In this document: positions 16,677-24,935 of the stretch, piece after piece
Position numbering within the stretch: the first letter of the stretch is position 1
Layout of the letters: every line of letters starts with the position of its first letter
From: JBFHQE01 sp041592335
GTDB lineage: Bacteria > Pseudomonadota > Gammaproteobacteria > Thiohalobacterales > Thiohalobacteraceae
NCBI GenBank assembly: GCA_041592335.1
Contig: JBFHQE010000007.1
Location: 69,494 to 133,493 of the forward strand
Length of the DNA: 64,000 nt
Direction: 5' to 3'
Notes under the pieces: model-generated
Databases searched by the model: none
What the model saw: the letters and a program-made list of their open reading frames with translations, nothing else
What the model was told of the DNA's origin: nothing
Position numbers and translations under genes: made by a program

Positions 16677-18050
16677 ATGAACAAAATCGCCCTCCTCCAT
16701 AAGGGAGCCACATTATCCTGCGCCATGCTGTTGACACTTCCCGCTACCAGCTTTGCCGCAGGGTTTGCGATCATCGAGCAAAGCGCGAGTGGCCTTGGCA
16801 ATGCTTACGCGGGCGGAGCTGCGGCAGCCGAGGATGCGTCCACCATTTTCTTCAACCCGGCCGGGCTGACTCGACTACCCCACCGACAACTTATCGCGGC
16901 AGGTCACGTCATCGCGCCACAGGCCAATTTTTCAAACAACGGCACCCAGAGCCTGTTACCCGGTGTAGCCGTGGCACTTGGCGGTAATGGCGGCAATGCG
17001 GGGGGCGAGGCGTTTGTGCCCAATCTGTACTATTCCATGCCAGTTAATAATGACCTGGTGTTCGGAATTGGCATCAATGCCCCATTCGGCCTGAAAACCG
17101 AATACGATCGTGGCTGGATCGGGCGTTATCACGCGATCGAATCCGAACTCAAAACCGTCAACATCAACCCGACCATTGCCTGGAAAGCCAGCGATCAGTT
17201 ATCGCTGGGCTTTGGCGTCAGCGCACAATATGTCGAAGCAACCCTTTCCAGGGAAATCGATACGGGTAGCGCGTGTGTCGGCCTTCTTACTGTTGCCGGA
17301 GACCCAACGCCCGTTGCAACCTGCGCTGGTACTTTTGGCTTAACCCCGCAACAAAGCGATGGCTTTGCTGAAATCAACGGCGATGACTGGAGCTATGGCT
17401 TTAACTTTGGCGCTTTATATCAGCTGAATGACGTCACGCGCGTGGGTCTTGCCTACCGCTCCAAGGTAAGCCACGAACTGGAAGGCGATGCTAACTTTAC
17501 CGTGCCAGCCGGTTTCAGCGCACTGGTAGGCCCGACGCAATATATAGATACAGGCGCCAAAGCCGACGTTGACCTGCCGGAGTCGCTTTCCCTGAGCATA
17601 TATCATGATGTGAATGACAAACTGTCTGTCATGGGCGATGTAACTTACACCAGGTGGGACCGTTTCGAAGAATTACGCGTGCGTTACGATTCCGCGCAAG
17701 CTGACACTGTCACCCCGGAACAGTGGGATAACAGTTACCGCGTGGCCTTTGGCGCCAATTACAGGGTCGATTCAGGATTAACATTGAGAGCTGGCGTTGC
17801 TTTTGATGAAGAACCTATTCCGAATGATTCACTGCGTACCCCGCGCATCCCCGGCAATGACCGCACCTGGCTGGCAGTCGGCGCGCAGTTTGCCGCCTCC
17901 GATAAGATGCTGTTCGATGTGGGTTATGCTCATCTGCGAGTTGCGGATACCAACATCAATCATTCGGATGCAACCGCGGGCACTTTGATCGGTTCTTACC
18001 AGAATGAAGTCGATATTTTCAGCGCCCAGCTGACTTACAATTTCTATTAA
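16677..18050 (+). CDS. fadL: FadL-family long-chain fatty acid transporter (2)
   Basis: Outer-membrane transporter for long-chain fatty acids, 457 residues. After a signal peptide ending TSFA-AGF, the mature protein begins AGFAIIEQSASGLGNAYAGG followed by AAAEDASTIFFNPAGLTRL, which is the classical FadL N-terminal hatch with the NPAG signature. The C-terminus ends in FSAQLTYNFY, a good barrel signal for BAM. Ribosome site AAGGAGACC precedes the ATG. It is divergent from the porin at 15036 and convergent with tusA through a shared bidirectional terminator. Substrate range is inferred from the family. Confidence 0.92.
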   Translation: MNKIALLHKGATLSCAMLLTLPATSFAAGFAIIEQSASGLGNAYAGGAAAAEDASTIFFNPAGLTRLPHRQLIAAGHVIAPQANFSNNGTQSLLPGVAVALGGNGGNAGGEAFVPNLYYSMPVNNDLVFGIGINAPFGLKTEYDRGWIGRYHAIESELKTVNINPTIAWKASDQLSLGFGVSAQYVEATLSREIDTGSACVGLLTVAGDPTPVATCAGTFGLTPQQSDGFAEINGDDWSYGFNFGALYQLNDVTRVGLAYRSKVSHELEGDANFTVPAGFSALVGPTQYIDTGAKADVDLPESLSLSIYHDVNDKLSVMGDVTYTRWDRFEELRVRYDSAQADTVTPEQWDNSYRVAFGANYRVDSGLTLRAGVAFDEEPIPNDSLRTPRIPGNDRTWLAVGAQFAASDKMLFDVGYAHLRVADTNINHSDATAGTLIGSYQNEVDIFSAQLTYNFY

Positions 18051-18073
18051 CCGTATTGCTGGTTTACAGAAAC

Positions 18074-18103
18074 AAAAAGCCCTGCCGATTGGCAGGGCTT
18101 TTC
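18074..18103. terminator. Bidirectional terminator between fadL and tusA
   Basis: AAAAAGCCCTGCC-GATT-GGCAGGGCTTTT: a strong hairpin with A tract on one side and T tract on the other, between two convergent genes. Confidence 0.88.
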
Positions 18104-18135
18104 AGTTTCAAGAATGCTTAACCTTAACGGGTTAA

Positions 18136-18366
18136 TTAGGCTTTCTTGATCAGGAAGTGGAACTTGCCGCCTTCTTCCTTGGATTCCATCAGCGTATTAC
18201 CCGTCTGCTTGGCGAAAGCTTCGAAATCTTTCACTGAACCCGGGTCAGTCGCGATGATGTGGAGAACCTTGCCACTATCCAGCGCACCCAGCGCTTTTTT
18301 CGCACGCAGGATCGGCAGCGGGCAGTTCAGGCCGGATGCATCCAGTTCATCATCAAAATTTGCCAT
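18136..18366 (-). CDS. tusA: TusA/SirA-family sulfur carrier protein
   Basis: A 76-residue cytoplasmic sulfur-relay protein. The family Cys-Pro-x-Pro motif is present as LNCPLPIL with the persulfide-carrying Cys15. In E. coli TusA passes sulfur for tRNA 2-thiouridine; in sulfur oxidisers TusA proteins also shuttle sulfane sulfur to cytoplasmic oxidation enzymes. Which role applies is not shown. The rhodanese gene at 18504 lies 137 bases upstream on the same strand, and rhodanese-TusA pairs often work together in sulfur transfer, so a shared job is plausible. Confidence 0.93.
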   Translation of the reverse strand: MANFDDELDASGLNCPLPILRAKKALGALDSGKVLHIIATDPGSVKDFEAFAKQTGNTLMESKEEGGKFHFLIKKA

Positions 18367-18503
18367 GTGTATTTACTCCTATTAAGACGAGTATGTGAGG
18401 GAACCATTTTGGTCTGAATTTGTAAGGGCATACTTTATAAGTGAACGGCCTCACAAACGCAAGCCCCCTTGTTTTCGGTCAAAACTCGGAACAATTAAGC
18501 TTT

Positions 18504-18860
18504 TTATGCATTTACCGCCGTACGACCCGGCGCAACCACATGATTTCCCTGCCTTACCCAGTCCATAATCCCGCCGCGCAGATTGATAATCCGCTCCGGA
18601 TTTCCTCCCTGGTTAACCAGGAACATGGCCGCCTGGGCTGAACGTGCGCCGCTGCGGCAGTAGAGCACCACCGGCCGATCGCTGCTCATTATCTCGCTGG
18701 CACGCAACGGCACCAGGTGCAGCGGCATTGCTTCTCCACCCGCGATCATGCCCTGCGCCATTTCTTCCACGGAGCGCACGTCAATCAGGCGCACCGCCTC
18801 TGGATCTTTCTGCAGCATTTCCACCAAAGCCCTGCTGTCAATTTCCTGTATTCCGTGCAT
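18504..18860 (-). CDS. Single-domain rhodanese-like sulfurtransferase
   Basis: A 118-residue rhodanese domain with active-site loop CRSGARS, catalytic Cys68, and the earlier conserved LIDVRSVEEM. It lacks a signal peptide, so it should be cytoplasmic. The likely role is moving sulfane sulfur from thiosulfate or a persulfide to an acceptor, with TusA encoded next on the same strand as the obvious candidate. The start MHGIQEID has no strong ribosome site. It is divergent from the BepA-like protease gene. Confidence 0.92.
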   Translation of the reverse strand: MHGIQEIDSRALVEMLQKDPEAVRLIDVRSVEEMAQGMIAGGEAMPLHLVPLRASEIMSSDRPVVLYCRSGARSAQAAMFLVNQGGNPERIINLRGGIMDWVRQGNHVVAPGRTAVNA

Positions 18861-19044
18861 AAAGTGAGTAACCCCATTAAATATTAGCGAGCGATAATAT
18901 ACTTATATTCATCCCTGTCAATTTTCAACCCTACTTTATTCGACAATTCCGTCTGGCGGGTCTGGAAATATGGCCTTGGAACCCCCAGTTGCGTATGGTG
19001 TCTATCCGTTGTTCACTACCAAGCTTGCAGGATAACGCTACTAC

Positions 19045-20487
19045 GTGACTTCCCTTTTCAGAATACTGACGCTCAGCCTTTTTCTGCTGACCGCCCCCAG
19101 CTTCGCCAGCGACCCATTACGACTTCCGGATATTGGTGACACCTCGCAGGAAGTGATCTCACCCGAGCAAATGAAGGCACTGGGTCGGGCATTCATGAAT
19201 CGGCTACGCGATACCACCCCCCTGATCGAAGACCCGGCGCTAAACCATTACATGGAACAGCTCGGCGACAAACTGGTAGCTTACAGCGATCAACCCAGCC
19301 TTGATTTCACTTTCTTTATTGTCGACGCCAACACGATAAATGCCTTTGCCGCGCCGGGGGGCTATATCGGCACGCATACCGGACTATTTCTGGCGGCACG
19401 CAACGAGAGTGAACTGGCCGCGGTAATGGCACATGAAATTGCGCACGTCACCCAGCGCCACCTGGCACGCGCCTACGACAACGCCAGCCGGATGAGTCTG
19501 CCCACAGCCGCCGCCATCCTGGCCGCCATTCTTATCGGCACCCAGGACAGCGAAGCCGGTCAGGCCGCGCTGATGTCGGTTCAGGCTGGCAGTATTCAAC
19601 AGCAAATTGATTTCACTCGCGCCAATGAAGAAGAAGCCGATCGCATTGGCATGCAAACCCTGGCTGGAGCCGGTTTCGATCCCCGTGGCATGCCCGGTTT
19701 TTTCCAGCGTCTGCAGGAACAGACGCGTTATTACGGCGCGCGTAACTTCCCGGGGTTTCTCAGCACCCACCCCGTCACCGGTGACCGTATTGCCGAGGCC
19801 TACAGCCGTATCGATCAACTCAACTATAACCTGCAGCCTGACAACCTAAACTTCTATCTGATGCAGGCCCGGATGCGTGTGCTAATCGAAAAGAATCCCG
19901 CCAGCCTGTTGAATCTGTTCGGTGAACAGGACACCTCGTTGCAACTGCCCACAGAGGCCCGGCAGTATGGCCTGGCGCTCGCCCGGATGGCGAACAACCA
20001 GCCGGAGGAAGCCAGCACGCTGCTGGAGAAACTGTATAAAAGCGATCCTGATCGCATAGCGTTTCGTCTGGCGCTGGCGGAATCCTATCTAAAGAGTAGA
20101 AAGACCCAGGCCGGCATCGAGTTACTCAAACATACCCTCAACCTGTACCCGGACAGCCAGGTCGTGATTTACCACTACGCCGCCGCGCTGGTTGATAGCG
20201 GCCAGCACAAGGCTGCCATTCAACTGCTCGAGGACGATGTGCGTCAATTTTCGAACACAACCATTCCCTTTTATCCTCTGCTGGCAAAAGCCGCCGGGGG
20301 CGCGGGCAACAAGGCACTGGCACGTCAGGCAATGGCAGAACAGTTTTATCTGACCGGTAAAACCCATGCCGCCATAGAGCAACTGGAGCTTGCCATACCC
20401 GAAGCCAAGGACGACTTTTACCGCGCTTCGCAGATTGAAGTTCGTCTCGGCCAGTTCAAGACAGAAGCACTCAAAGAAAAAAAATAA
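19045..20487 (+). CDS. bepA: Periplasmic M48 metalloprotease with TPR domain (BepA-like)
   Basis: A 480-residue zinc protease and chaperone of the outer-membrane quality-control type. Signal peptide about 1-21 (ends PSFAS). Zinc ligands lie in HEIAH (His130, Glu131, His134), with a third ligand in the EEEADRIG segment. C-terminal residues about 270-470 are helical TPR-like repeats. In E. coli BepA degrades stalled LptD and BAM clients; the role here is inferred from the full-length match in architecture and size (E. coli protein about 487 residues). It begins with GTG at 19045; the ribosome site is weak (AGGAT about 12 bases upstream). Confidence 0.9.
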   Translation: MTSLFRILTLSLFLLTAPSFASDPLRLPDIGDTSQEVISPEQMKALGRAFMNRLRDTTPLIEDPALNHYMEQLGDKLVAYSDQPSLDFTFFIVDANTINAFAAPGGYIGTHTGLFLAARNESELAAVMAHEIAHVTQRHLARAYDNASRMSLPTAAAILAAILIGTQDSEAGQAALMSVQAGSIQQQIDFTRANEEEADRIGMQTLAGAGFDPRGMPGFFQRLQEQTRYYGARNFPGFLSTHPVTGDRIAEAYSRIDQLNYNLQPDNLNFYLMQARMRVLIEKNPASLLNLFGEQDTSLQLPTEARQYGLALARMANNQPEEASTLLEKLYKSDPDRIAFRLALAESYLKSRKTQAGIELLKHTLNLYPDSQVVIYHYAAALVDSGQHKAAIQLLEDDVRQFSNTTIPFYPLLAKAAGGAGNKALARQAMAEQFYLTGKTHAAIEQLELAIPEAKDDFYRASQIEVRLGQFKTEALKEKK

Positions 20488-20605
20488 TCCGCACTGGAAT
20501 ATTCACACACTTGCCAACGTCTCACGGATGAGGAAAGGTATAAACGTTGTGTGATTAGCGTTAAAAGTATTTAAGCAATCGTTAATATTTAATGTTTAAT
20601 TGGCT

Positions 20606-20634
20606 TTGACGTGTTCACAACTGCGGACTAGTAT
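20606..20634 (+). promoter_or_regulatory. Candidate sigma-70 promoter for sox genes
   Basis: TTGACG, 17 bases, TAGTAT: the -35 box matches 5 of 6, the -10 box 4 of 6, with ideal spacing. It lies about 100 bases ahead of soxX. Confidence 0.5.
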
Positions 20635-20702
20635 TTCATTATTCTAATCTGCAAGTTAAGCGTCAGTAGTGAACAAGTTGATACACACAGCAACGCGTTC
20701 AC
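20613..20702. promoter_or_regulatory. Three spaced GTTCAC/GTGAAC elements upstream of soxX
   Basis: GTTCAC at 20613-20618 (inside the promoter spacer), GTGAAC at 20669-20674 and GTTCAC at 20697-20702. The starts are 56 and 28 bases apart, multiples of 28. They may be half-sites for a regulator of the sox operon. Weak evidence, since six-base words recur by chance. Confidence 0.3.
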
Positions 20703-20732
20703 ACATATTACACACCCACTGAGGAGGAACCG

Positions 20733-21110
20733 ATGCGGCAACATTTCGGCATCATCAAAACCACCGCCTCTGCTGCTGTACTGTTGGCAACACTGGGTTT
20801 AGCCCCGGTTGGTGTCGCGGTAGCAGAAGAAGGCGCATCCGTGATCGATCAAGGCAAGGACATTGCCTTTGACCGCAAGAAAGGCAACTGCCTCGCATGC
20901 CATGATATCGCAGGCGGCGACCTGGCAGGCAACATCGGGCCACCGCTGGTTGCAATGCAGGCTCGTTTCCCGGACAAGGCAAAACTGCGCGCGCAGATCT
21001 GGGATTCAACCAAGATGAACCCCGGTTCCATCATGCCTCCGTTCGGTCGCCACAAGATTCTGACTGAAAGTGAAATCGACAAAGTCGTCGAGTTCGTTCA
21101 CTCACTTTAA
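20733..21110 (+). CDS. soxX: SoxX, monoheme c-type cytochrome of thiosulfate oxidation
   Basis: Small subunit of the periplasmic SoxXA complex, which couples thiosulfate to the carrier cysteine of SoxYZ. It is 125 residues with a signal peptide ending near AVAEEG, a heme-binding CLACH and a probable Met ligand in GSIMPPFGRH. It is the first gene of soxXYZA, preceded by GAGGAGG at good distance from the ATG. The order X-Y-Z-A (then B) is one of the usual arrangements in purple sulfur bacteria and relatives. Confidence 0.95.
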   Translation: MRQHFGIIKTTASAAVLLATLGLAPVGVAVAEEGASVIDQGKDIAFDRKKGNCLACHDIAGGDLAGNIGPPLVAMQARFPDKAKLRAQIWDSTKMNPGSIMPPFGRHKILTESEIDKVVEFVHSL

Positions 21111-21136
21111 TTGACGTAGTTATGGGAGATTCCATC

Positions 21137-21610
21137 GTGACAAACATGAAACGCCGCACCCTGCTGAAAGGTTCTCTGGCTGCAGGCGCTGTCAGTATGG
21201 CGGTGACCACCGGCCTGCTGGCACCTCGTGCCGTTTTGGCGGCATGGCCAAAAGAAGCTTTTGAAGCTAAATCCGTTGATGACGCATTGAATTCACTCAT
21301 GGGTAGCAACGCTCTGGAAGGTTCCGACAAGATTGAGATCAAGGCGCCTGACATCGCCGAAAACGGTGCAGTAGTACCGGTTTCCGTCAGCACCTCGATC
21401 ACGGGTGTCGAATCCATCAGCATCGTTGCTGAAAAGAATGCTTCACCACTGACCAGTTCTTACGTGCTGGGCCCGAATACGGAAGCCTACGTGGCAACCC
21501 GTATCAAGATGGGTAAAACCTCCAGTGTCATCGCCGTCGTCAAGGCTGGCGGCAAGATGTACAGCACTGGCAAGGAAGTGAAGGTCACTATCGGCGGTTG
21601 TGGCGGCTAA
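21137..21610 (+). CDS. soxY: SoxY, sulfur-carrier subunit of SoxYZ
   Basis: Carries sulfur intermediates covalently on a C-terminal cysteine in the periplasm. The 157-residue product has a twin-arginine signal (KRRTLLKGSLAAG) and ends in the diagnostic GGCGG swinging arm. I prefer the GTG at 21137, about seven bases after GGGAGA; ATG at 21122 overlaps the ribosome site, and ATG at 21146 is also possible. It is 26 bases downstream of soxX. The partner soxZ follows, and the pair should be exported together by Tat on the SoxY signal, since SoxZ has none. Confidence 0.95.
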   Translation: MTNMKRRTLLKGSLAAGAVSMAVTTGLLAPRAVLAAWPKEAFEAKSVDDALNSLMGSNALEGSDKIEIKAPDIAENGAVVPVSVSTSITGVESISIVAEKNASPLTSSYVLGPNTEAYVATRIKMGKTSSVIAVVKAGGKMYSTGKEVKVTIGGCGG

Positions 21611-21663
21611 GCCTACCGACCTGGTTAACCTGAAGCATATATATCGTAAAGAGGATTCAAGAC

Positions 21664-21978
21664 ATGGCTAACACCATTAAAGTACGCGCAAGCCTGTCTG
21701 GCGACGTCGTCACAGTCAAAGCGCTTATCAGTCATCCAATGGAAACCGGGCAGGTCAAGGACAAGAAGACCGGCCAGCTGATTCCAGCTCACTTCATTCA
21801 GGAAGTGGTGTGCGAACATAACGGCGCCGCCGTCATGACCGCGCAATGGGGTCCGGCAATCTCCAAAAACCCTTACCTGTCTTTCCGCTTCTCGGGCGCG
21901 AAAGCCGGCGACAGCATGATACTGCGCTGGGTAGACAACAAGGGTGAAAGTGATTCAGCCGAAACTAAAATCAGTTAA
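21664..21978 (+). CDS. soxZ: SoxZ, partner subunit of SoxYZ
   Basis: A 104-residue immunoglobulin-like protein that forms the SoxYZ heterodimer. It begins MANTIKVRASLSGDVVTVKALISHPMETGQ and ends with the typical SDSAETKIS tail. No signal peptide, as usual for SoxZ, which travels with SoxY. Located 53 bases after soxY and 54 before soxA in the same transcription unit, with AGAGGA ahead of its ATG. Confidence 0.95.
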   Translation: MANTIKVRASLSGDVVTVKALISHPMETGQVKDKKTGQLIPAHFIQEVVCEHNGAAVMTAQWGPAISKNPYLSFRFSGAKAGDSMILRWVDNKGESDSAETKIS

Positions 21979-22032
21979 TAAACCGTCCGGCTTTCACGCC
22001 GGACGCGCTTTTAAAGCCAAAGGAGGCTTATC

Positions 22033-22872
22033 ATGAAGAAACTCCTGAGCCTGGTTGCCGCATTGGGACTGCTGGCAAGCGCCGCTCCTCAAATGGCCAG
22101 TGCCACACCGGAGTCCGATCTGAAGGAATTCCGGTCCTACTACGCCAAACGTTTCCCGGATACCCCGTTTAACGATTACATCAATGGCGTGTATTCCATT
22201 GACAAGGCATCGCGTGAACAATGGGAAGCAATCGAGGATTTCCCCCCTTACGAACTCGACGTCGAGAAAGGGAAGGAAATGTTCAATACCCCGTTCAAGA
22301 ACGGCAAAACCTACGCCAGCTGCTTCCCGAATGACGGTGTCGGCATTCGCCAGAACTACCCGATGTTCGATAGCAAGACAGGTGAGATTATCACCCTGGA
22401 AGGTGCCATCAACGCCTGTCGCGAAGCCAATGGTGAAAAGGCGTTCAAGTGGGAAAAGGGCGATATTGCTGCCGTTTCTGCTTACATGGCCTACACATCA
22501 CGCGGTAACAAGATGAAAGTCGTTATCCCGAGCGATGACCGGGCACTTGCGGCCTATGAACGTGGCAAGCAACATTTCTATGCCAAACGCGGTCAGCTGA
22601 ACATGGCCTGCGCCGATTGCCACCAGTGGAATGCCGGTAACAAGATCCGCGCCGACCTGCTCAGCCCGGCTCTTGGTCACGTCACTCACTTCCCGGTATA
22701 CCGTTCCAAGTGGGGCAACCTGGGTACGCTGCATCGCCGTTATGTCGGCTGTAACAAGCAGGTACGCGCTGCTCCTTTCCCGGCCCAGAGCGATGAATAC
22801 AAGGCACTGGAATACTTCCACTCCTACATGAGTAACGATCTGGAAGTAAACGGACCCGGAGCTCGTAAATAA
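22033..22872 (+). CDS. soxA: SoxA, heme subunit of SoxXA (single CxxCH type)
   Basis: L-cysteine S-thiosulfotransferase catalytic subunit: joins thiosulfate to SoxY in the periplasm. It is 279 residues with signal peptide about 1-24 (ends MASATP). One heme motif is visible, CADCH, in the C-terminal half, and the active-site cysteine is in RRYVGCNKQ. The N-terminal half, where diheme SoxA has a second CxxCH, instead shows only TYASCFPNDG and NACREANG, which may form a disulfide. So this is the monoheme (active-site heme) version. A strong terminator follows the stop, separating it from soxB. Confidence 0.95.
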   Translation: MKKLLSLVAALGLLASAAPQMASATPESDLKEFRSYYAKRFPDTPFNDYINGVYSIDKASREQWEAIEDFPPYELDVEKGKEMFNTPFKNGKTYASCFPNDGVGIRQNYPMFDSKTGEIITLEGAINACREANGEKAFKWEKGDIAAVSAYMAYTSRGNKMKVVIPSDDRALAAYERGKQHFYAKRGQLNMACADCHQWNAGNKIRADLLSPALGHVTHFPVYRSKWGNLGTLHRRYVGCNKQVRAAPFPAQSDEYKALEYFHSYMSNDLEVNGPGARK

Positions 22873-22900
22873 TCAACAGTTTTTGTTAAATCTTTACCCA

Positions 22901-22928
22901 AACCCGGCCACCTGGCCGGGTTTTTTTA
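22901..22928 (+). terminator. Rho-independent terminator between soxA and soxB
   Basis: ACCCGGCCA-CCT-GGCCGGGT followed by a run of T, 28 bases after the soxA stop. It implies that soxB has its own promoter within the following 160 bases or depends on read-through. Confidence 0.88.
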
Positions 22929-23087
22929 TTCCCGCTTCCCTTTACCATTCGGCATCACCTGCCTAAAATCGGCTATCGGAATTTAACAACATCATAACCG
23001 GATCACAGGGAATAACCTGCTTTACCTTCGCGTCTAAATAAGCAGTTTCTCATTCAGTATCAGCACAATCTCTTTGGAGGCCTTTCA

Positions 23088-24836
23088 ATGACCATTTCGC
23101 GCCGCGAGTTCCTGCAAATGTTAGCGATTGCCAGTGCATCAGGCTTACACCTGACCGGCTGCGAACCCGGCTCGGAAACGCAAACGCCGCCGGCAGGCGT
23201 CAAGGCCAACAACCTCTCGAATCACCTCTACGAAGTTCCTGCGTTCGGCAACGTTTCCCTGATGCATTACACGGACTGCCACGCGCAGTTGATGCCGATT
23301 TACTTCCGCGAACCCAATATTAACCTGGGCGTTGCCGGCATGCGTGGCAAGCCCCCGCACCTGGTGGGCGAAGCCTTCCTGAAGCATTTCAACATTCCGG
23401 CGGGTTCCGCCGAGGCGCATGCCTTCACCTACCTGGACTTTATCGAAGCCGCCCAGAAATACGGCAAGGTCGGCGGTTTTGCCCACCTGGCGACCCTGGT
23501 CAAGCAGGTTCGCTCACAGCGTCCTGGCGCGTTGTTGCTGGACGGCGGCGACACCTGGCAGGGCTCCGCCACCTCGCTCTGGACCAATGCCCAGGACATG
23601 GTGGATGCCCAGAAACTGCTGGGAGTGGACATCATGACTCCGCACTGGGAAATGACCTTTGGCGCGGAACGCGTCATGGAAATCATTAATAACGATTTCG
23701 CGGGCAATATCGATTTTGTCGCGCAGAACATCGTCGATAATGACTGGGGCGAGCAGGTATTCAAACCCTACTCGCTGCGCGAGATCAATGGCGTTCCAAC
23801 CGCAATTATCGGTCAGGCCTTTCCTTACACACCCATCGCCAATCCGCGCTACATGATTCCTGACTGGAGCTTTGGCATCCGCGATGACCGCATGCAGGAA
23901 ATGGTCGACCGGGCAAGGGCCGAAGGCGCACAGGTTGTGGTGGTACTGTCGCACAATGGTATGGATGTGGATCTGAAGATGGCCAGCCGCGTGACCGGCA
24001 TCGACGCCATCATGGGGGGCCATACCCATGACGCCATCCCGCAGCCGGTTCTGGTCGACAATGCCGGTGGCAAGACGCTGGTTACCAACGCCGGTTCCAA
24101 TGGCAAATTCCTGGCTGTCCTGGACTTTGACGTGAAGAACGGCAAGGTGCGCGATTATCAGTACCGCCTGCTGCCGGTGTTCTCCAACCTGCTGGAAGAA
24201 GACGCGGCCATGGCGGCGCATATCGAAGCCGTACGCGCGCCTTACAAGGACAAGCTCGCTGAAGAACTGGCCGTCACCGATTCCCTGCTGTATCGCCGCG
24301 GCAACTTTAACGGCACATTCGATCAGCTCATCTGCGATGCCCTGATTGAAGAGATGGGCGCGCAGATCAGTTTCTCGCCTGGCTTCCGCTGGGGCACCAG
24401 CCTGTTGCCAGGCCAGGCCATTACCTTTGAAGACCTGATGACCCAGACAGCCATCACCTACCCATCAGCAACCGTCAACAATATGACTGGCGCGCGTATC
24501 AAGGAAGTGCTGGAAGACGTGGCGGATAATATCTTCAACGAAGACCCCTACTATCAACAGGGTGGCGACATGGTGCGTGTCGGCGGATTGAAATACGCCA
24601 TCGACCCGGCCAAGCCGATTGGTAGCCGCATCACCGACATGGAACTGGATGGCAAACCGCTGGATGCCAACAAGGAATATCCTGTTGCCGGCTGGGCGAG
24701 CGTGGCGCAGCCGCTGGATGCTCAACCCGTCTGGGATGTTGTGGCGAACTATCTGCGCAACAAGAAAACCGTTTCCGTGACCGAGCTCAATACACCTGTT
24801 ATTAAAGGTGTTGCCGGAAACCCGGGGCTGGCGTAG
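23088..24836 (+). CDS. soxB: SoxB, thiosulfohydrolase
   Basis: Di-manganese hydrolase that releases sulfate from the SoxYZ-bound sulfone, in the periplasm. It is 582 residues. The N-terminus has a twin-arginine motif (SRREFLQMLA). Metal-site motifs of the 5'-nucleotidase fold are present: HYTDCHAQ, DGGDTWQGS, LSHNGMD and GGHTHD. A C-terminal 5'-nucleotidase domain follows (about residues 390-570). GGAGG sits seven bases ahead of the ATG. It is separated from soxXYZA by a terminator and has its own terminator after the stop. No soxCD follows, so the pathway encoded here is the truncated type. Confidence 0.96.
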   Translation: MTISRREFLQMLAIASASGLHLTGCEPGSETQTPPAGVKANNLSNHLYEVPAFGNVSLMHYTDCHAQLMPIYFREPNINLGVAGMRGKPPHLVGEAFLKHFNIPAGSAEAHAFTYLDFIEAAQKYGKVGGFAHLATLVKQVRSQRPGALLLDGGDTWQGSATSLWTNAQDMVDAQKLLGVDIMTPHWEMTFGAERVMEIINNDFAGNIDFVAQNIVDNDWGEQVFKPYSLREINGVPTAIIGQAFPYTPIANPRYMIPDWSFGIRDDRMQEMVDRARAEGAQVVVVLSHNGMDVDLKMASRVTGIDAIMGGHTHDAIPQPVLVDNAGGKTLVTNAGSNGKFLAVLDFDVKNGKVRDYQYRLLPVFSNLLEEDAAMAAHIEAVRAPYKDKLAEELAVTDSLLYRRGNFNGTFDQLICDALIEEMGAQISFSPGFRWGTSLLPGQAITFEDLMTQTAITYPSATVNNMTGARIKEVLEDVADNIFNEDPYYQQGGDMVRVGGLKYAIDPAKPIGSRITDMELDGKPLDANKEYPVAGWASVAQPLDAQPVWDVVANYLRNKKTVSVTELNTPVIKGVAGNPGLA

Positions 24837-24868
24837 AGTACTTACATCGATTTTTGAGAACCCCATTT

Positions 24869-24895
24869 GCCCCGCACCTTGCGGGGTTCTTTTTG
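24869..24895 (+). terminator. Rho-independent terminator of soxB
   Basis: CCCCGC-ACCTT-GCGGGG followed by TTCTTTTT, 32 bases past the soxB stop. Confidence 0.85.
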
Positions 24896-24935
24896 CCCGT
24901 AGAGATTCCATGTGTGGGCAGGTGAAGTTCTCTTA

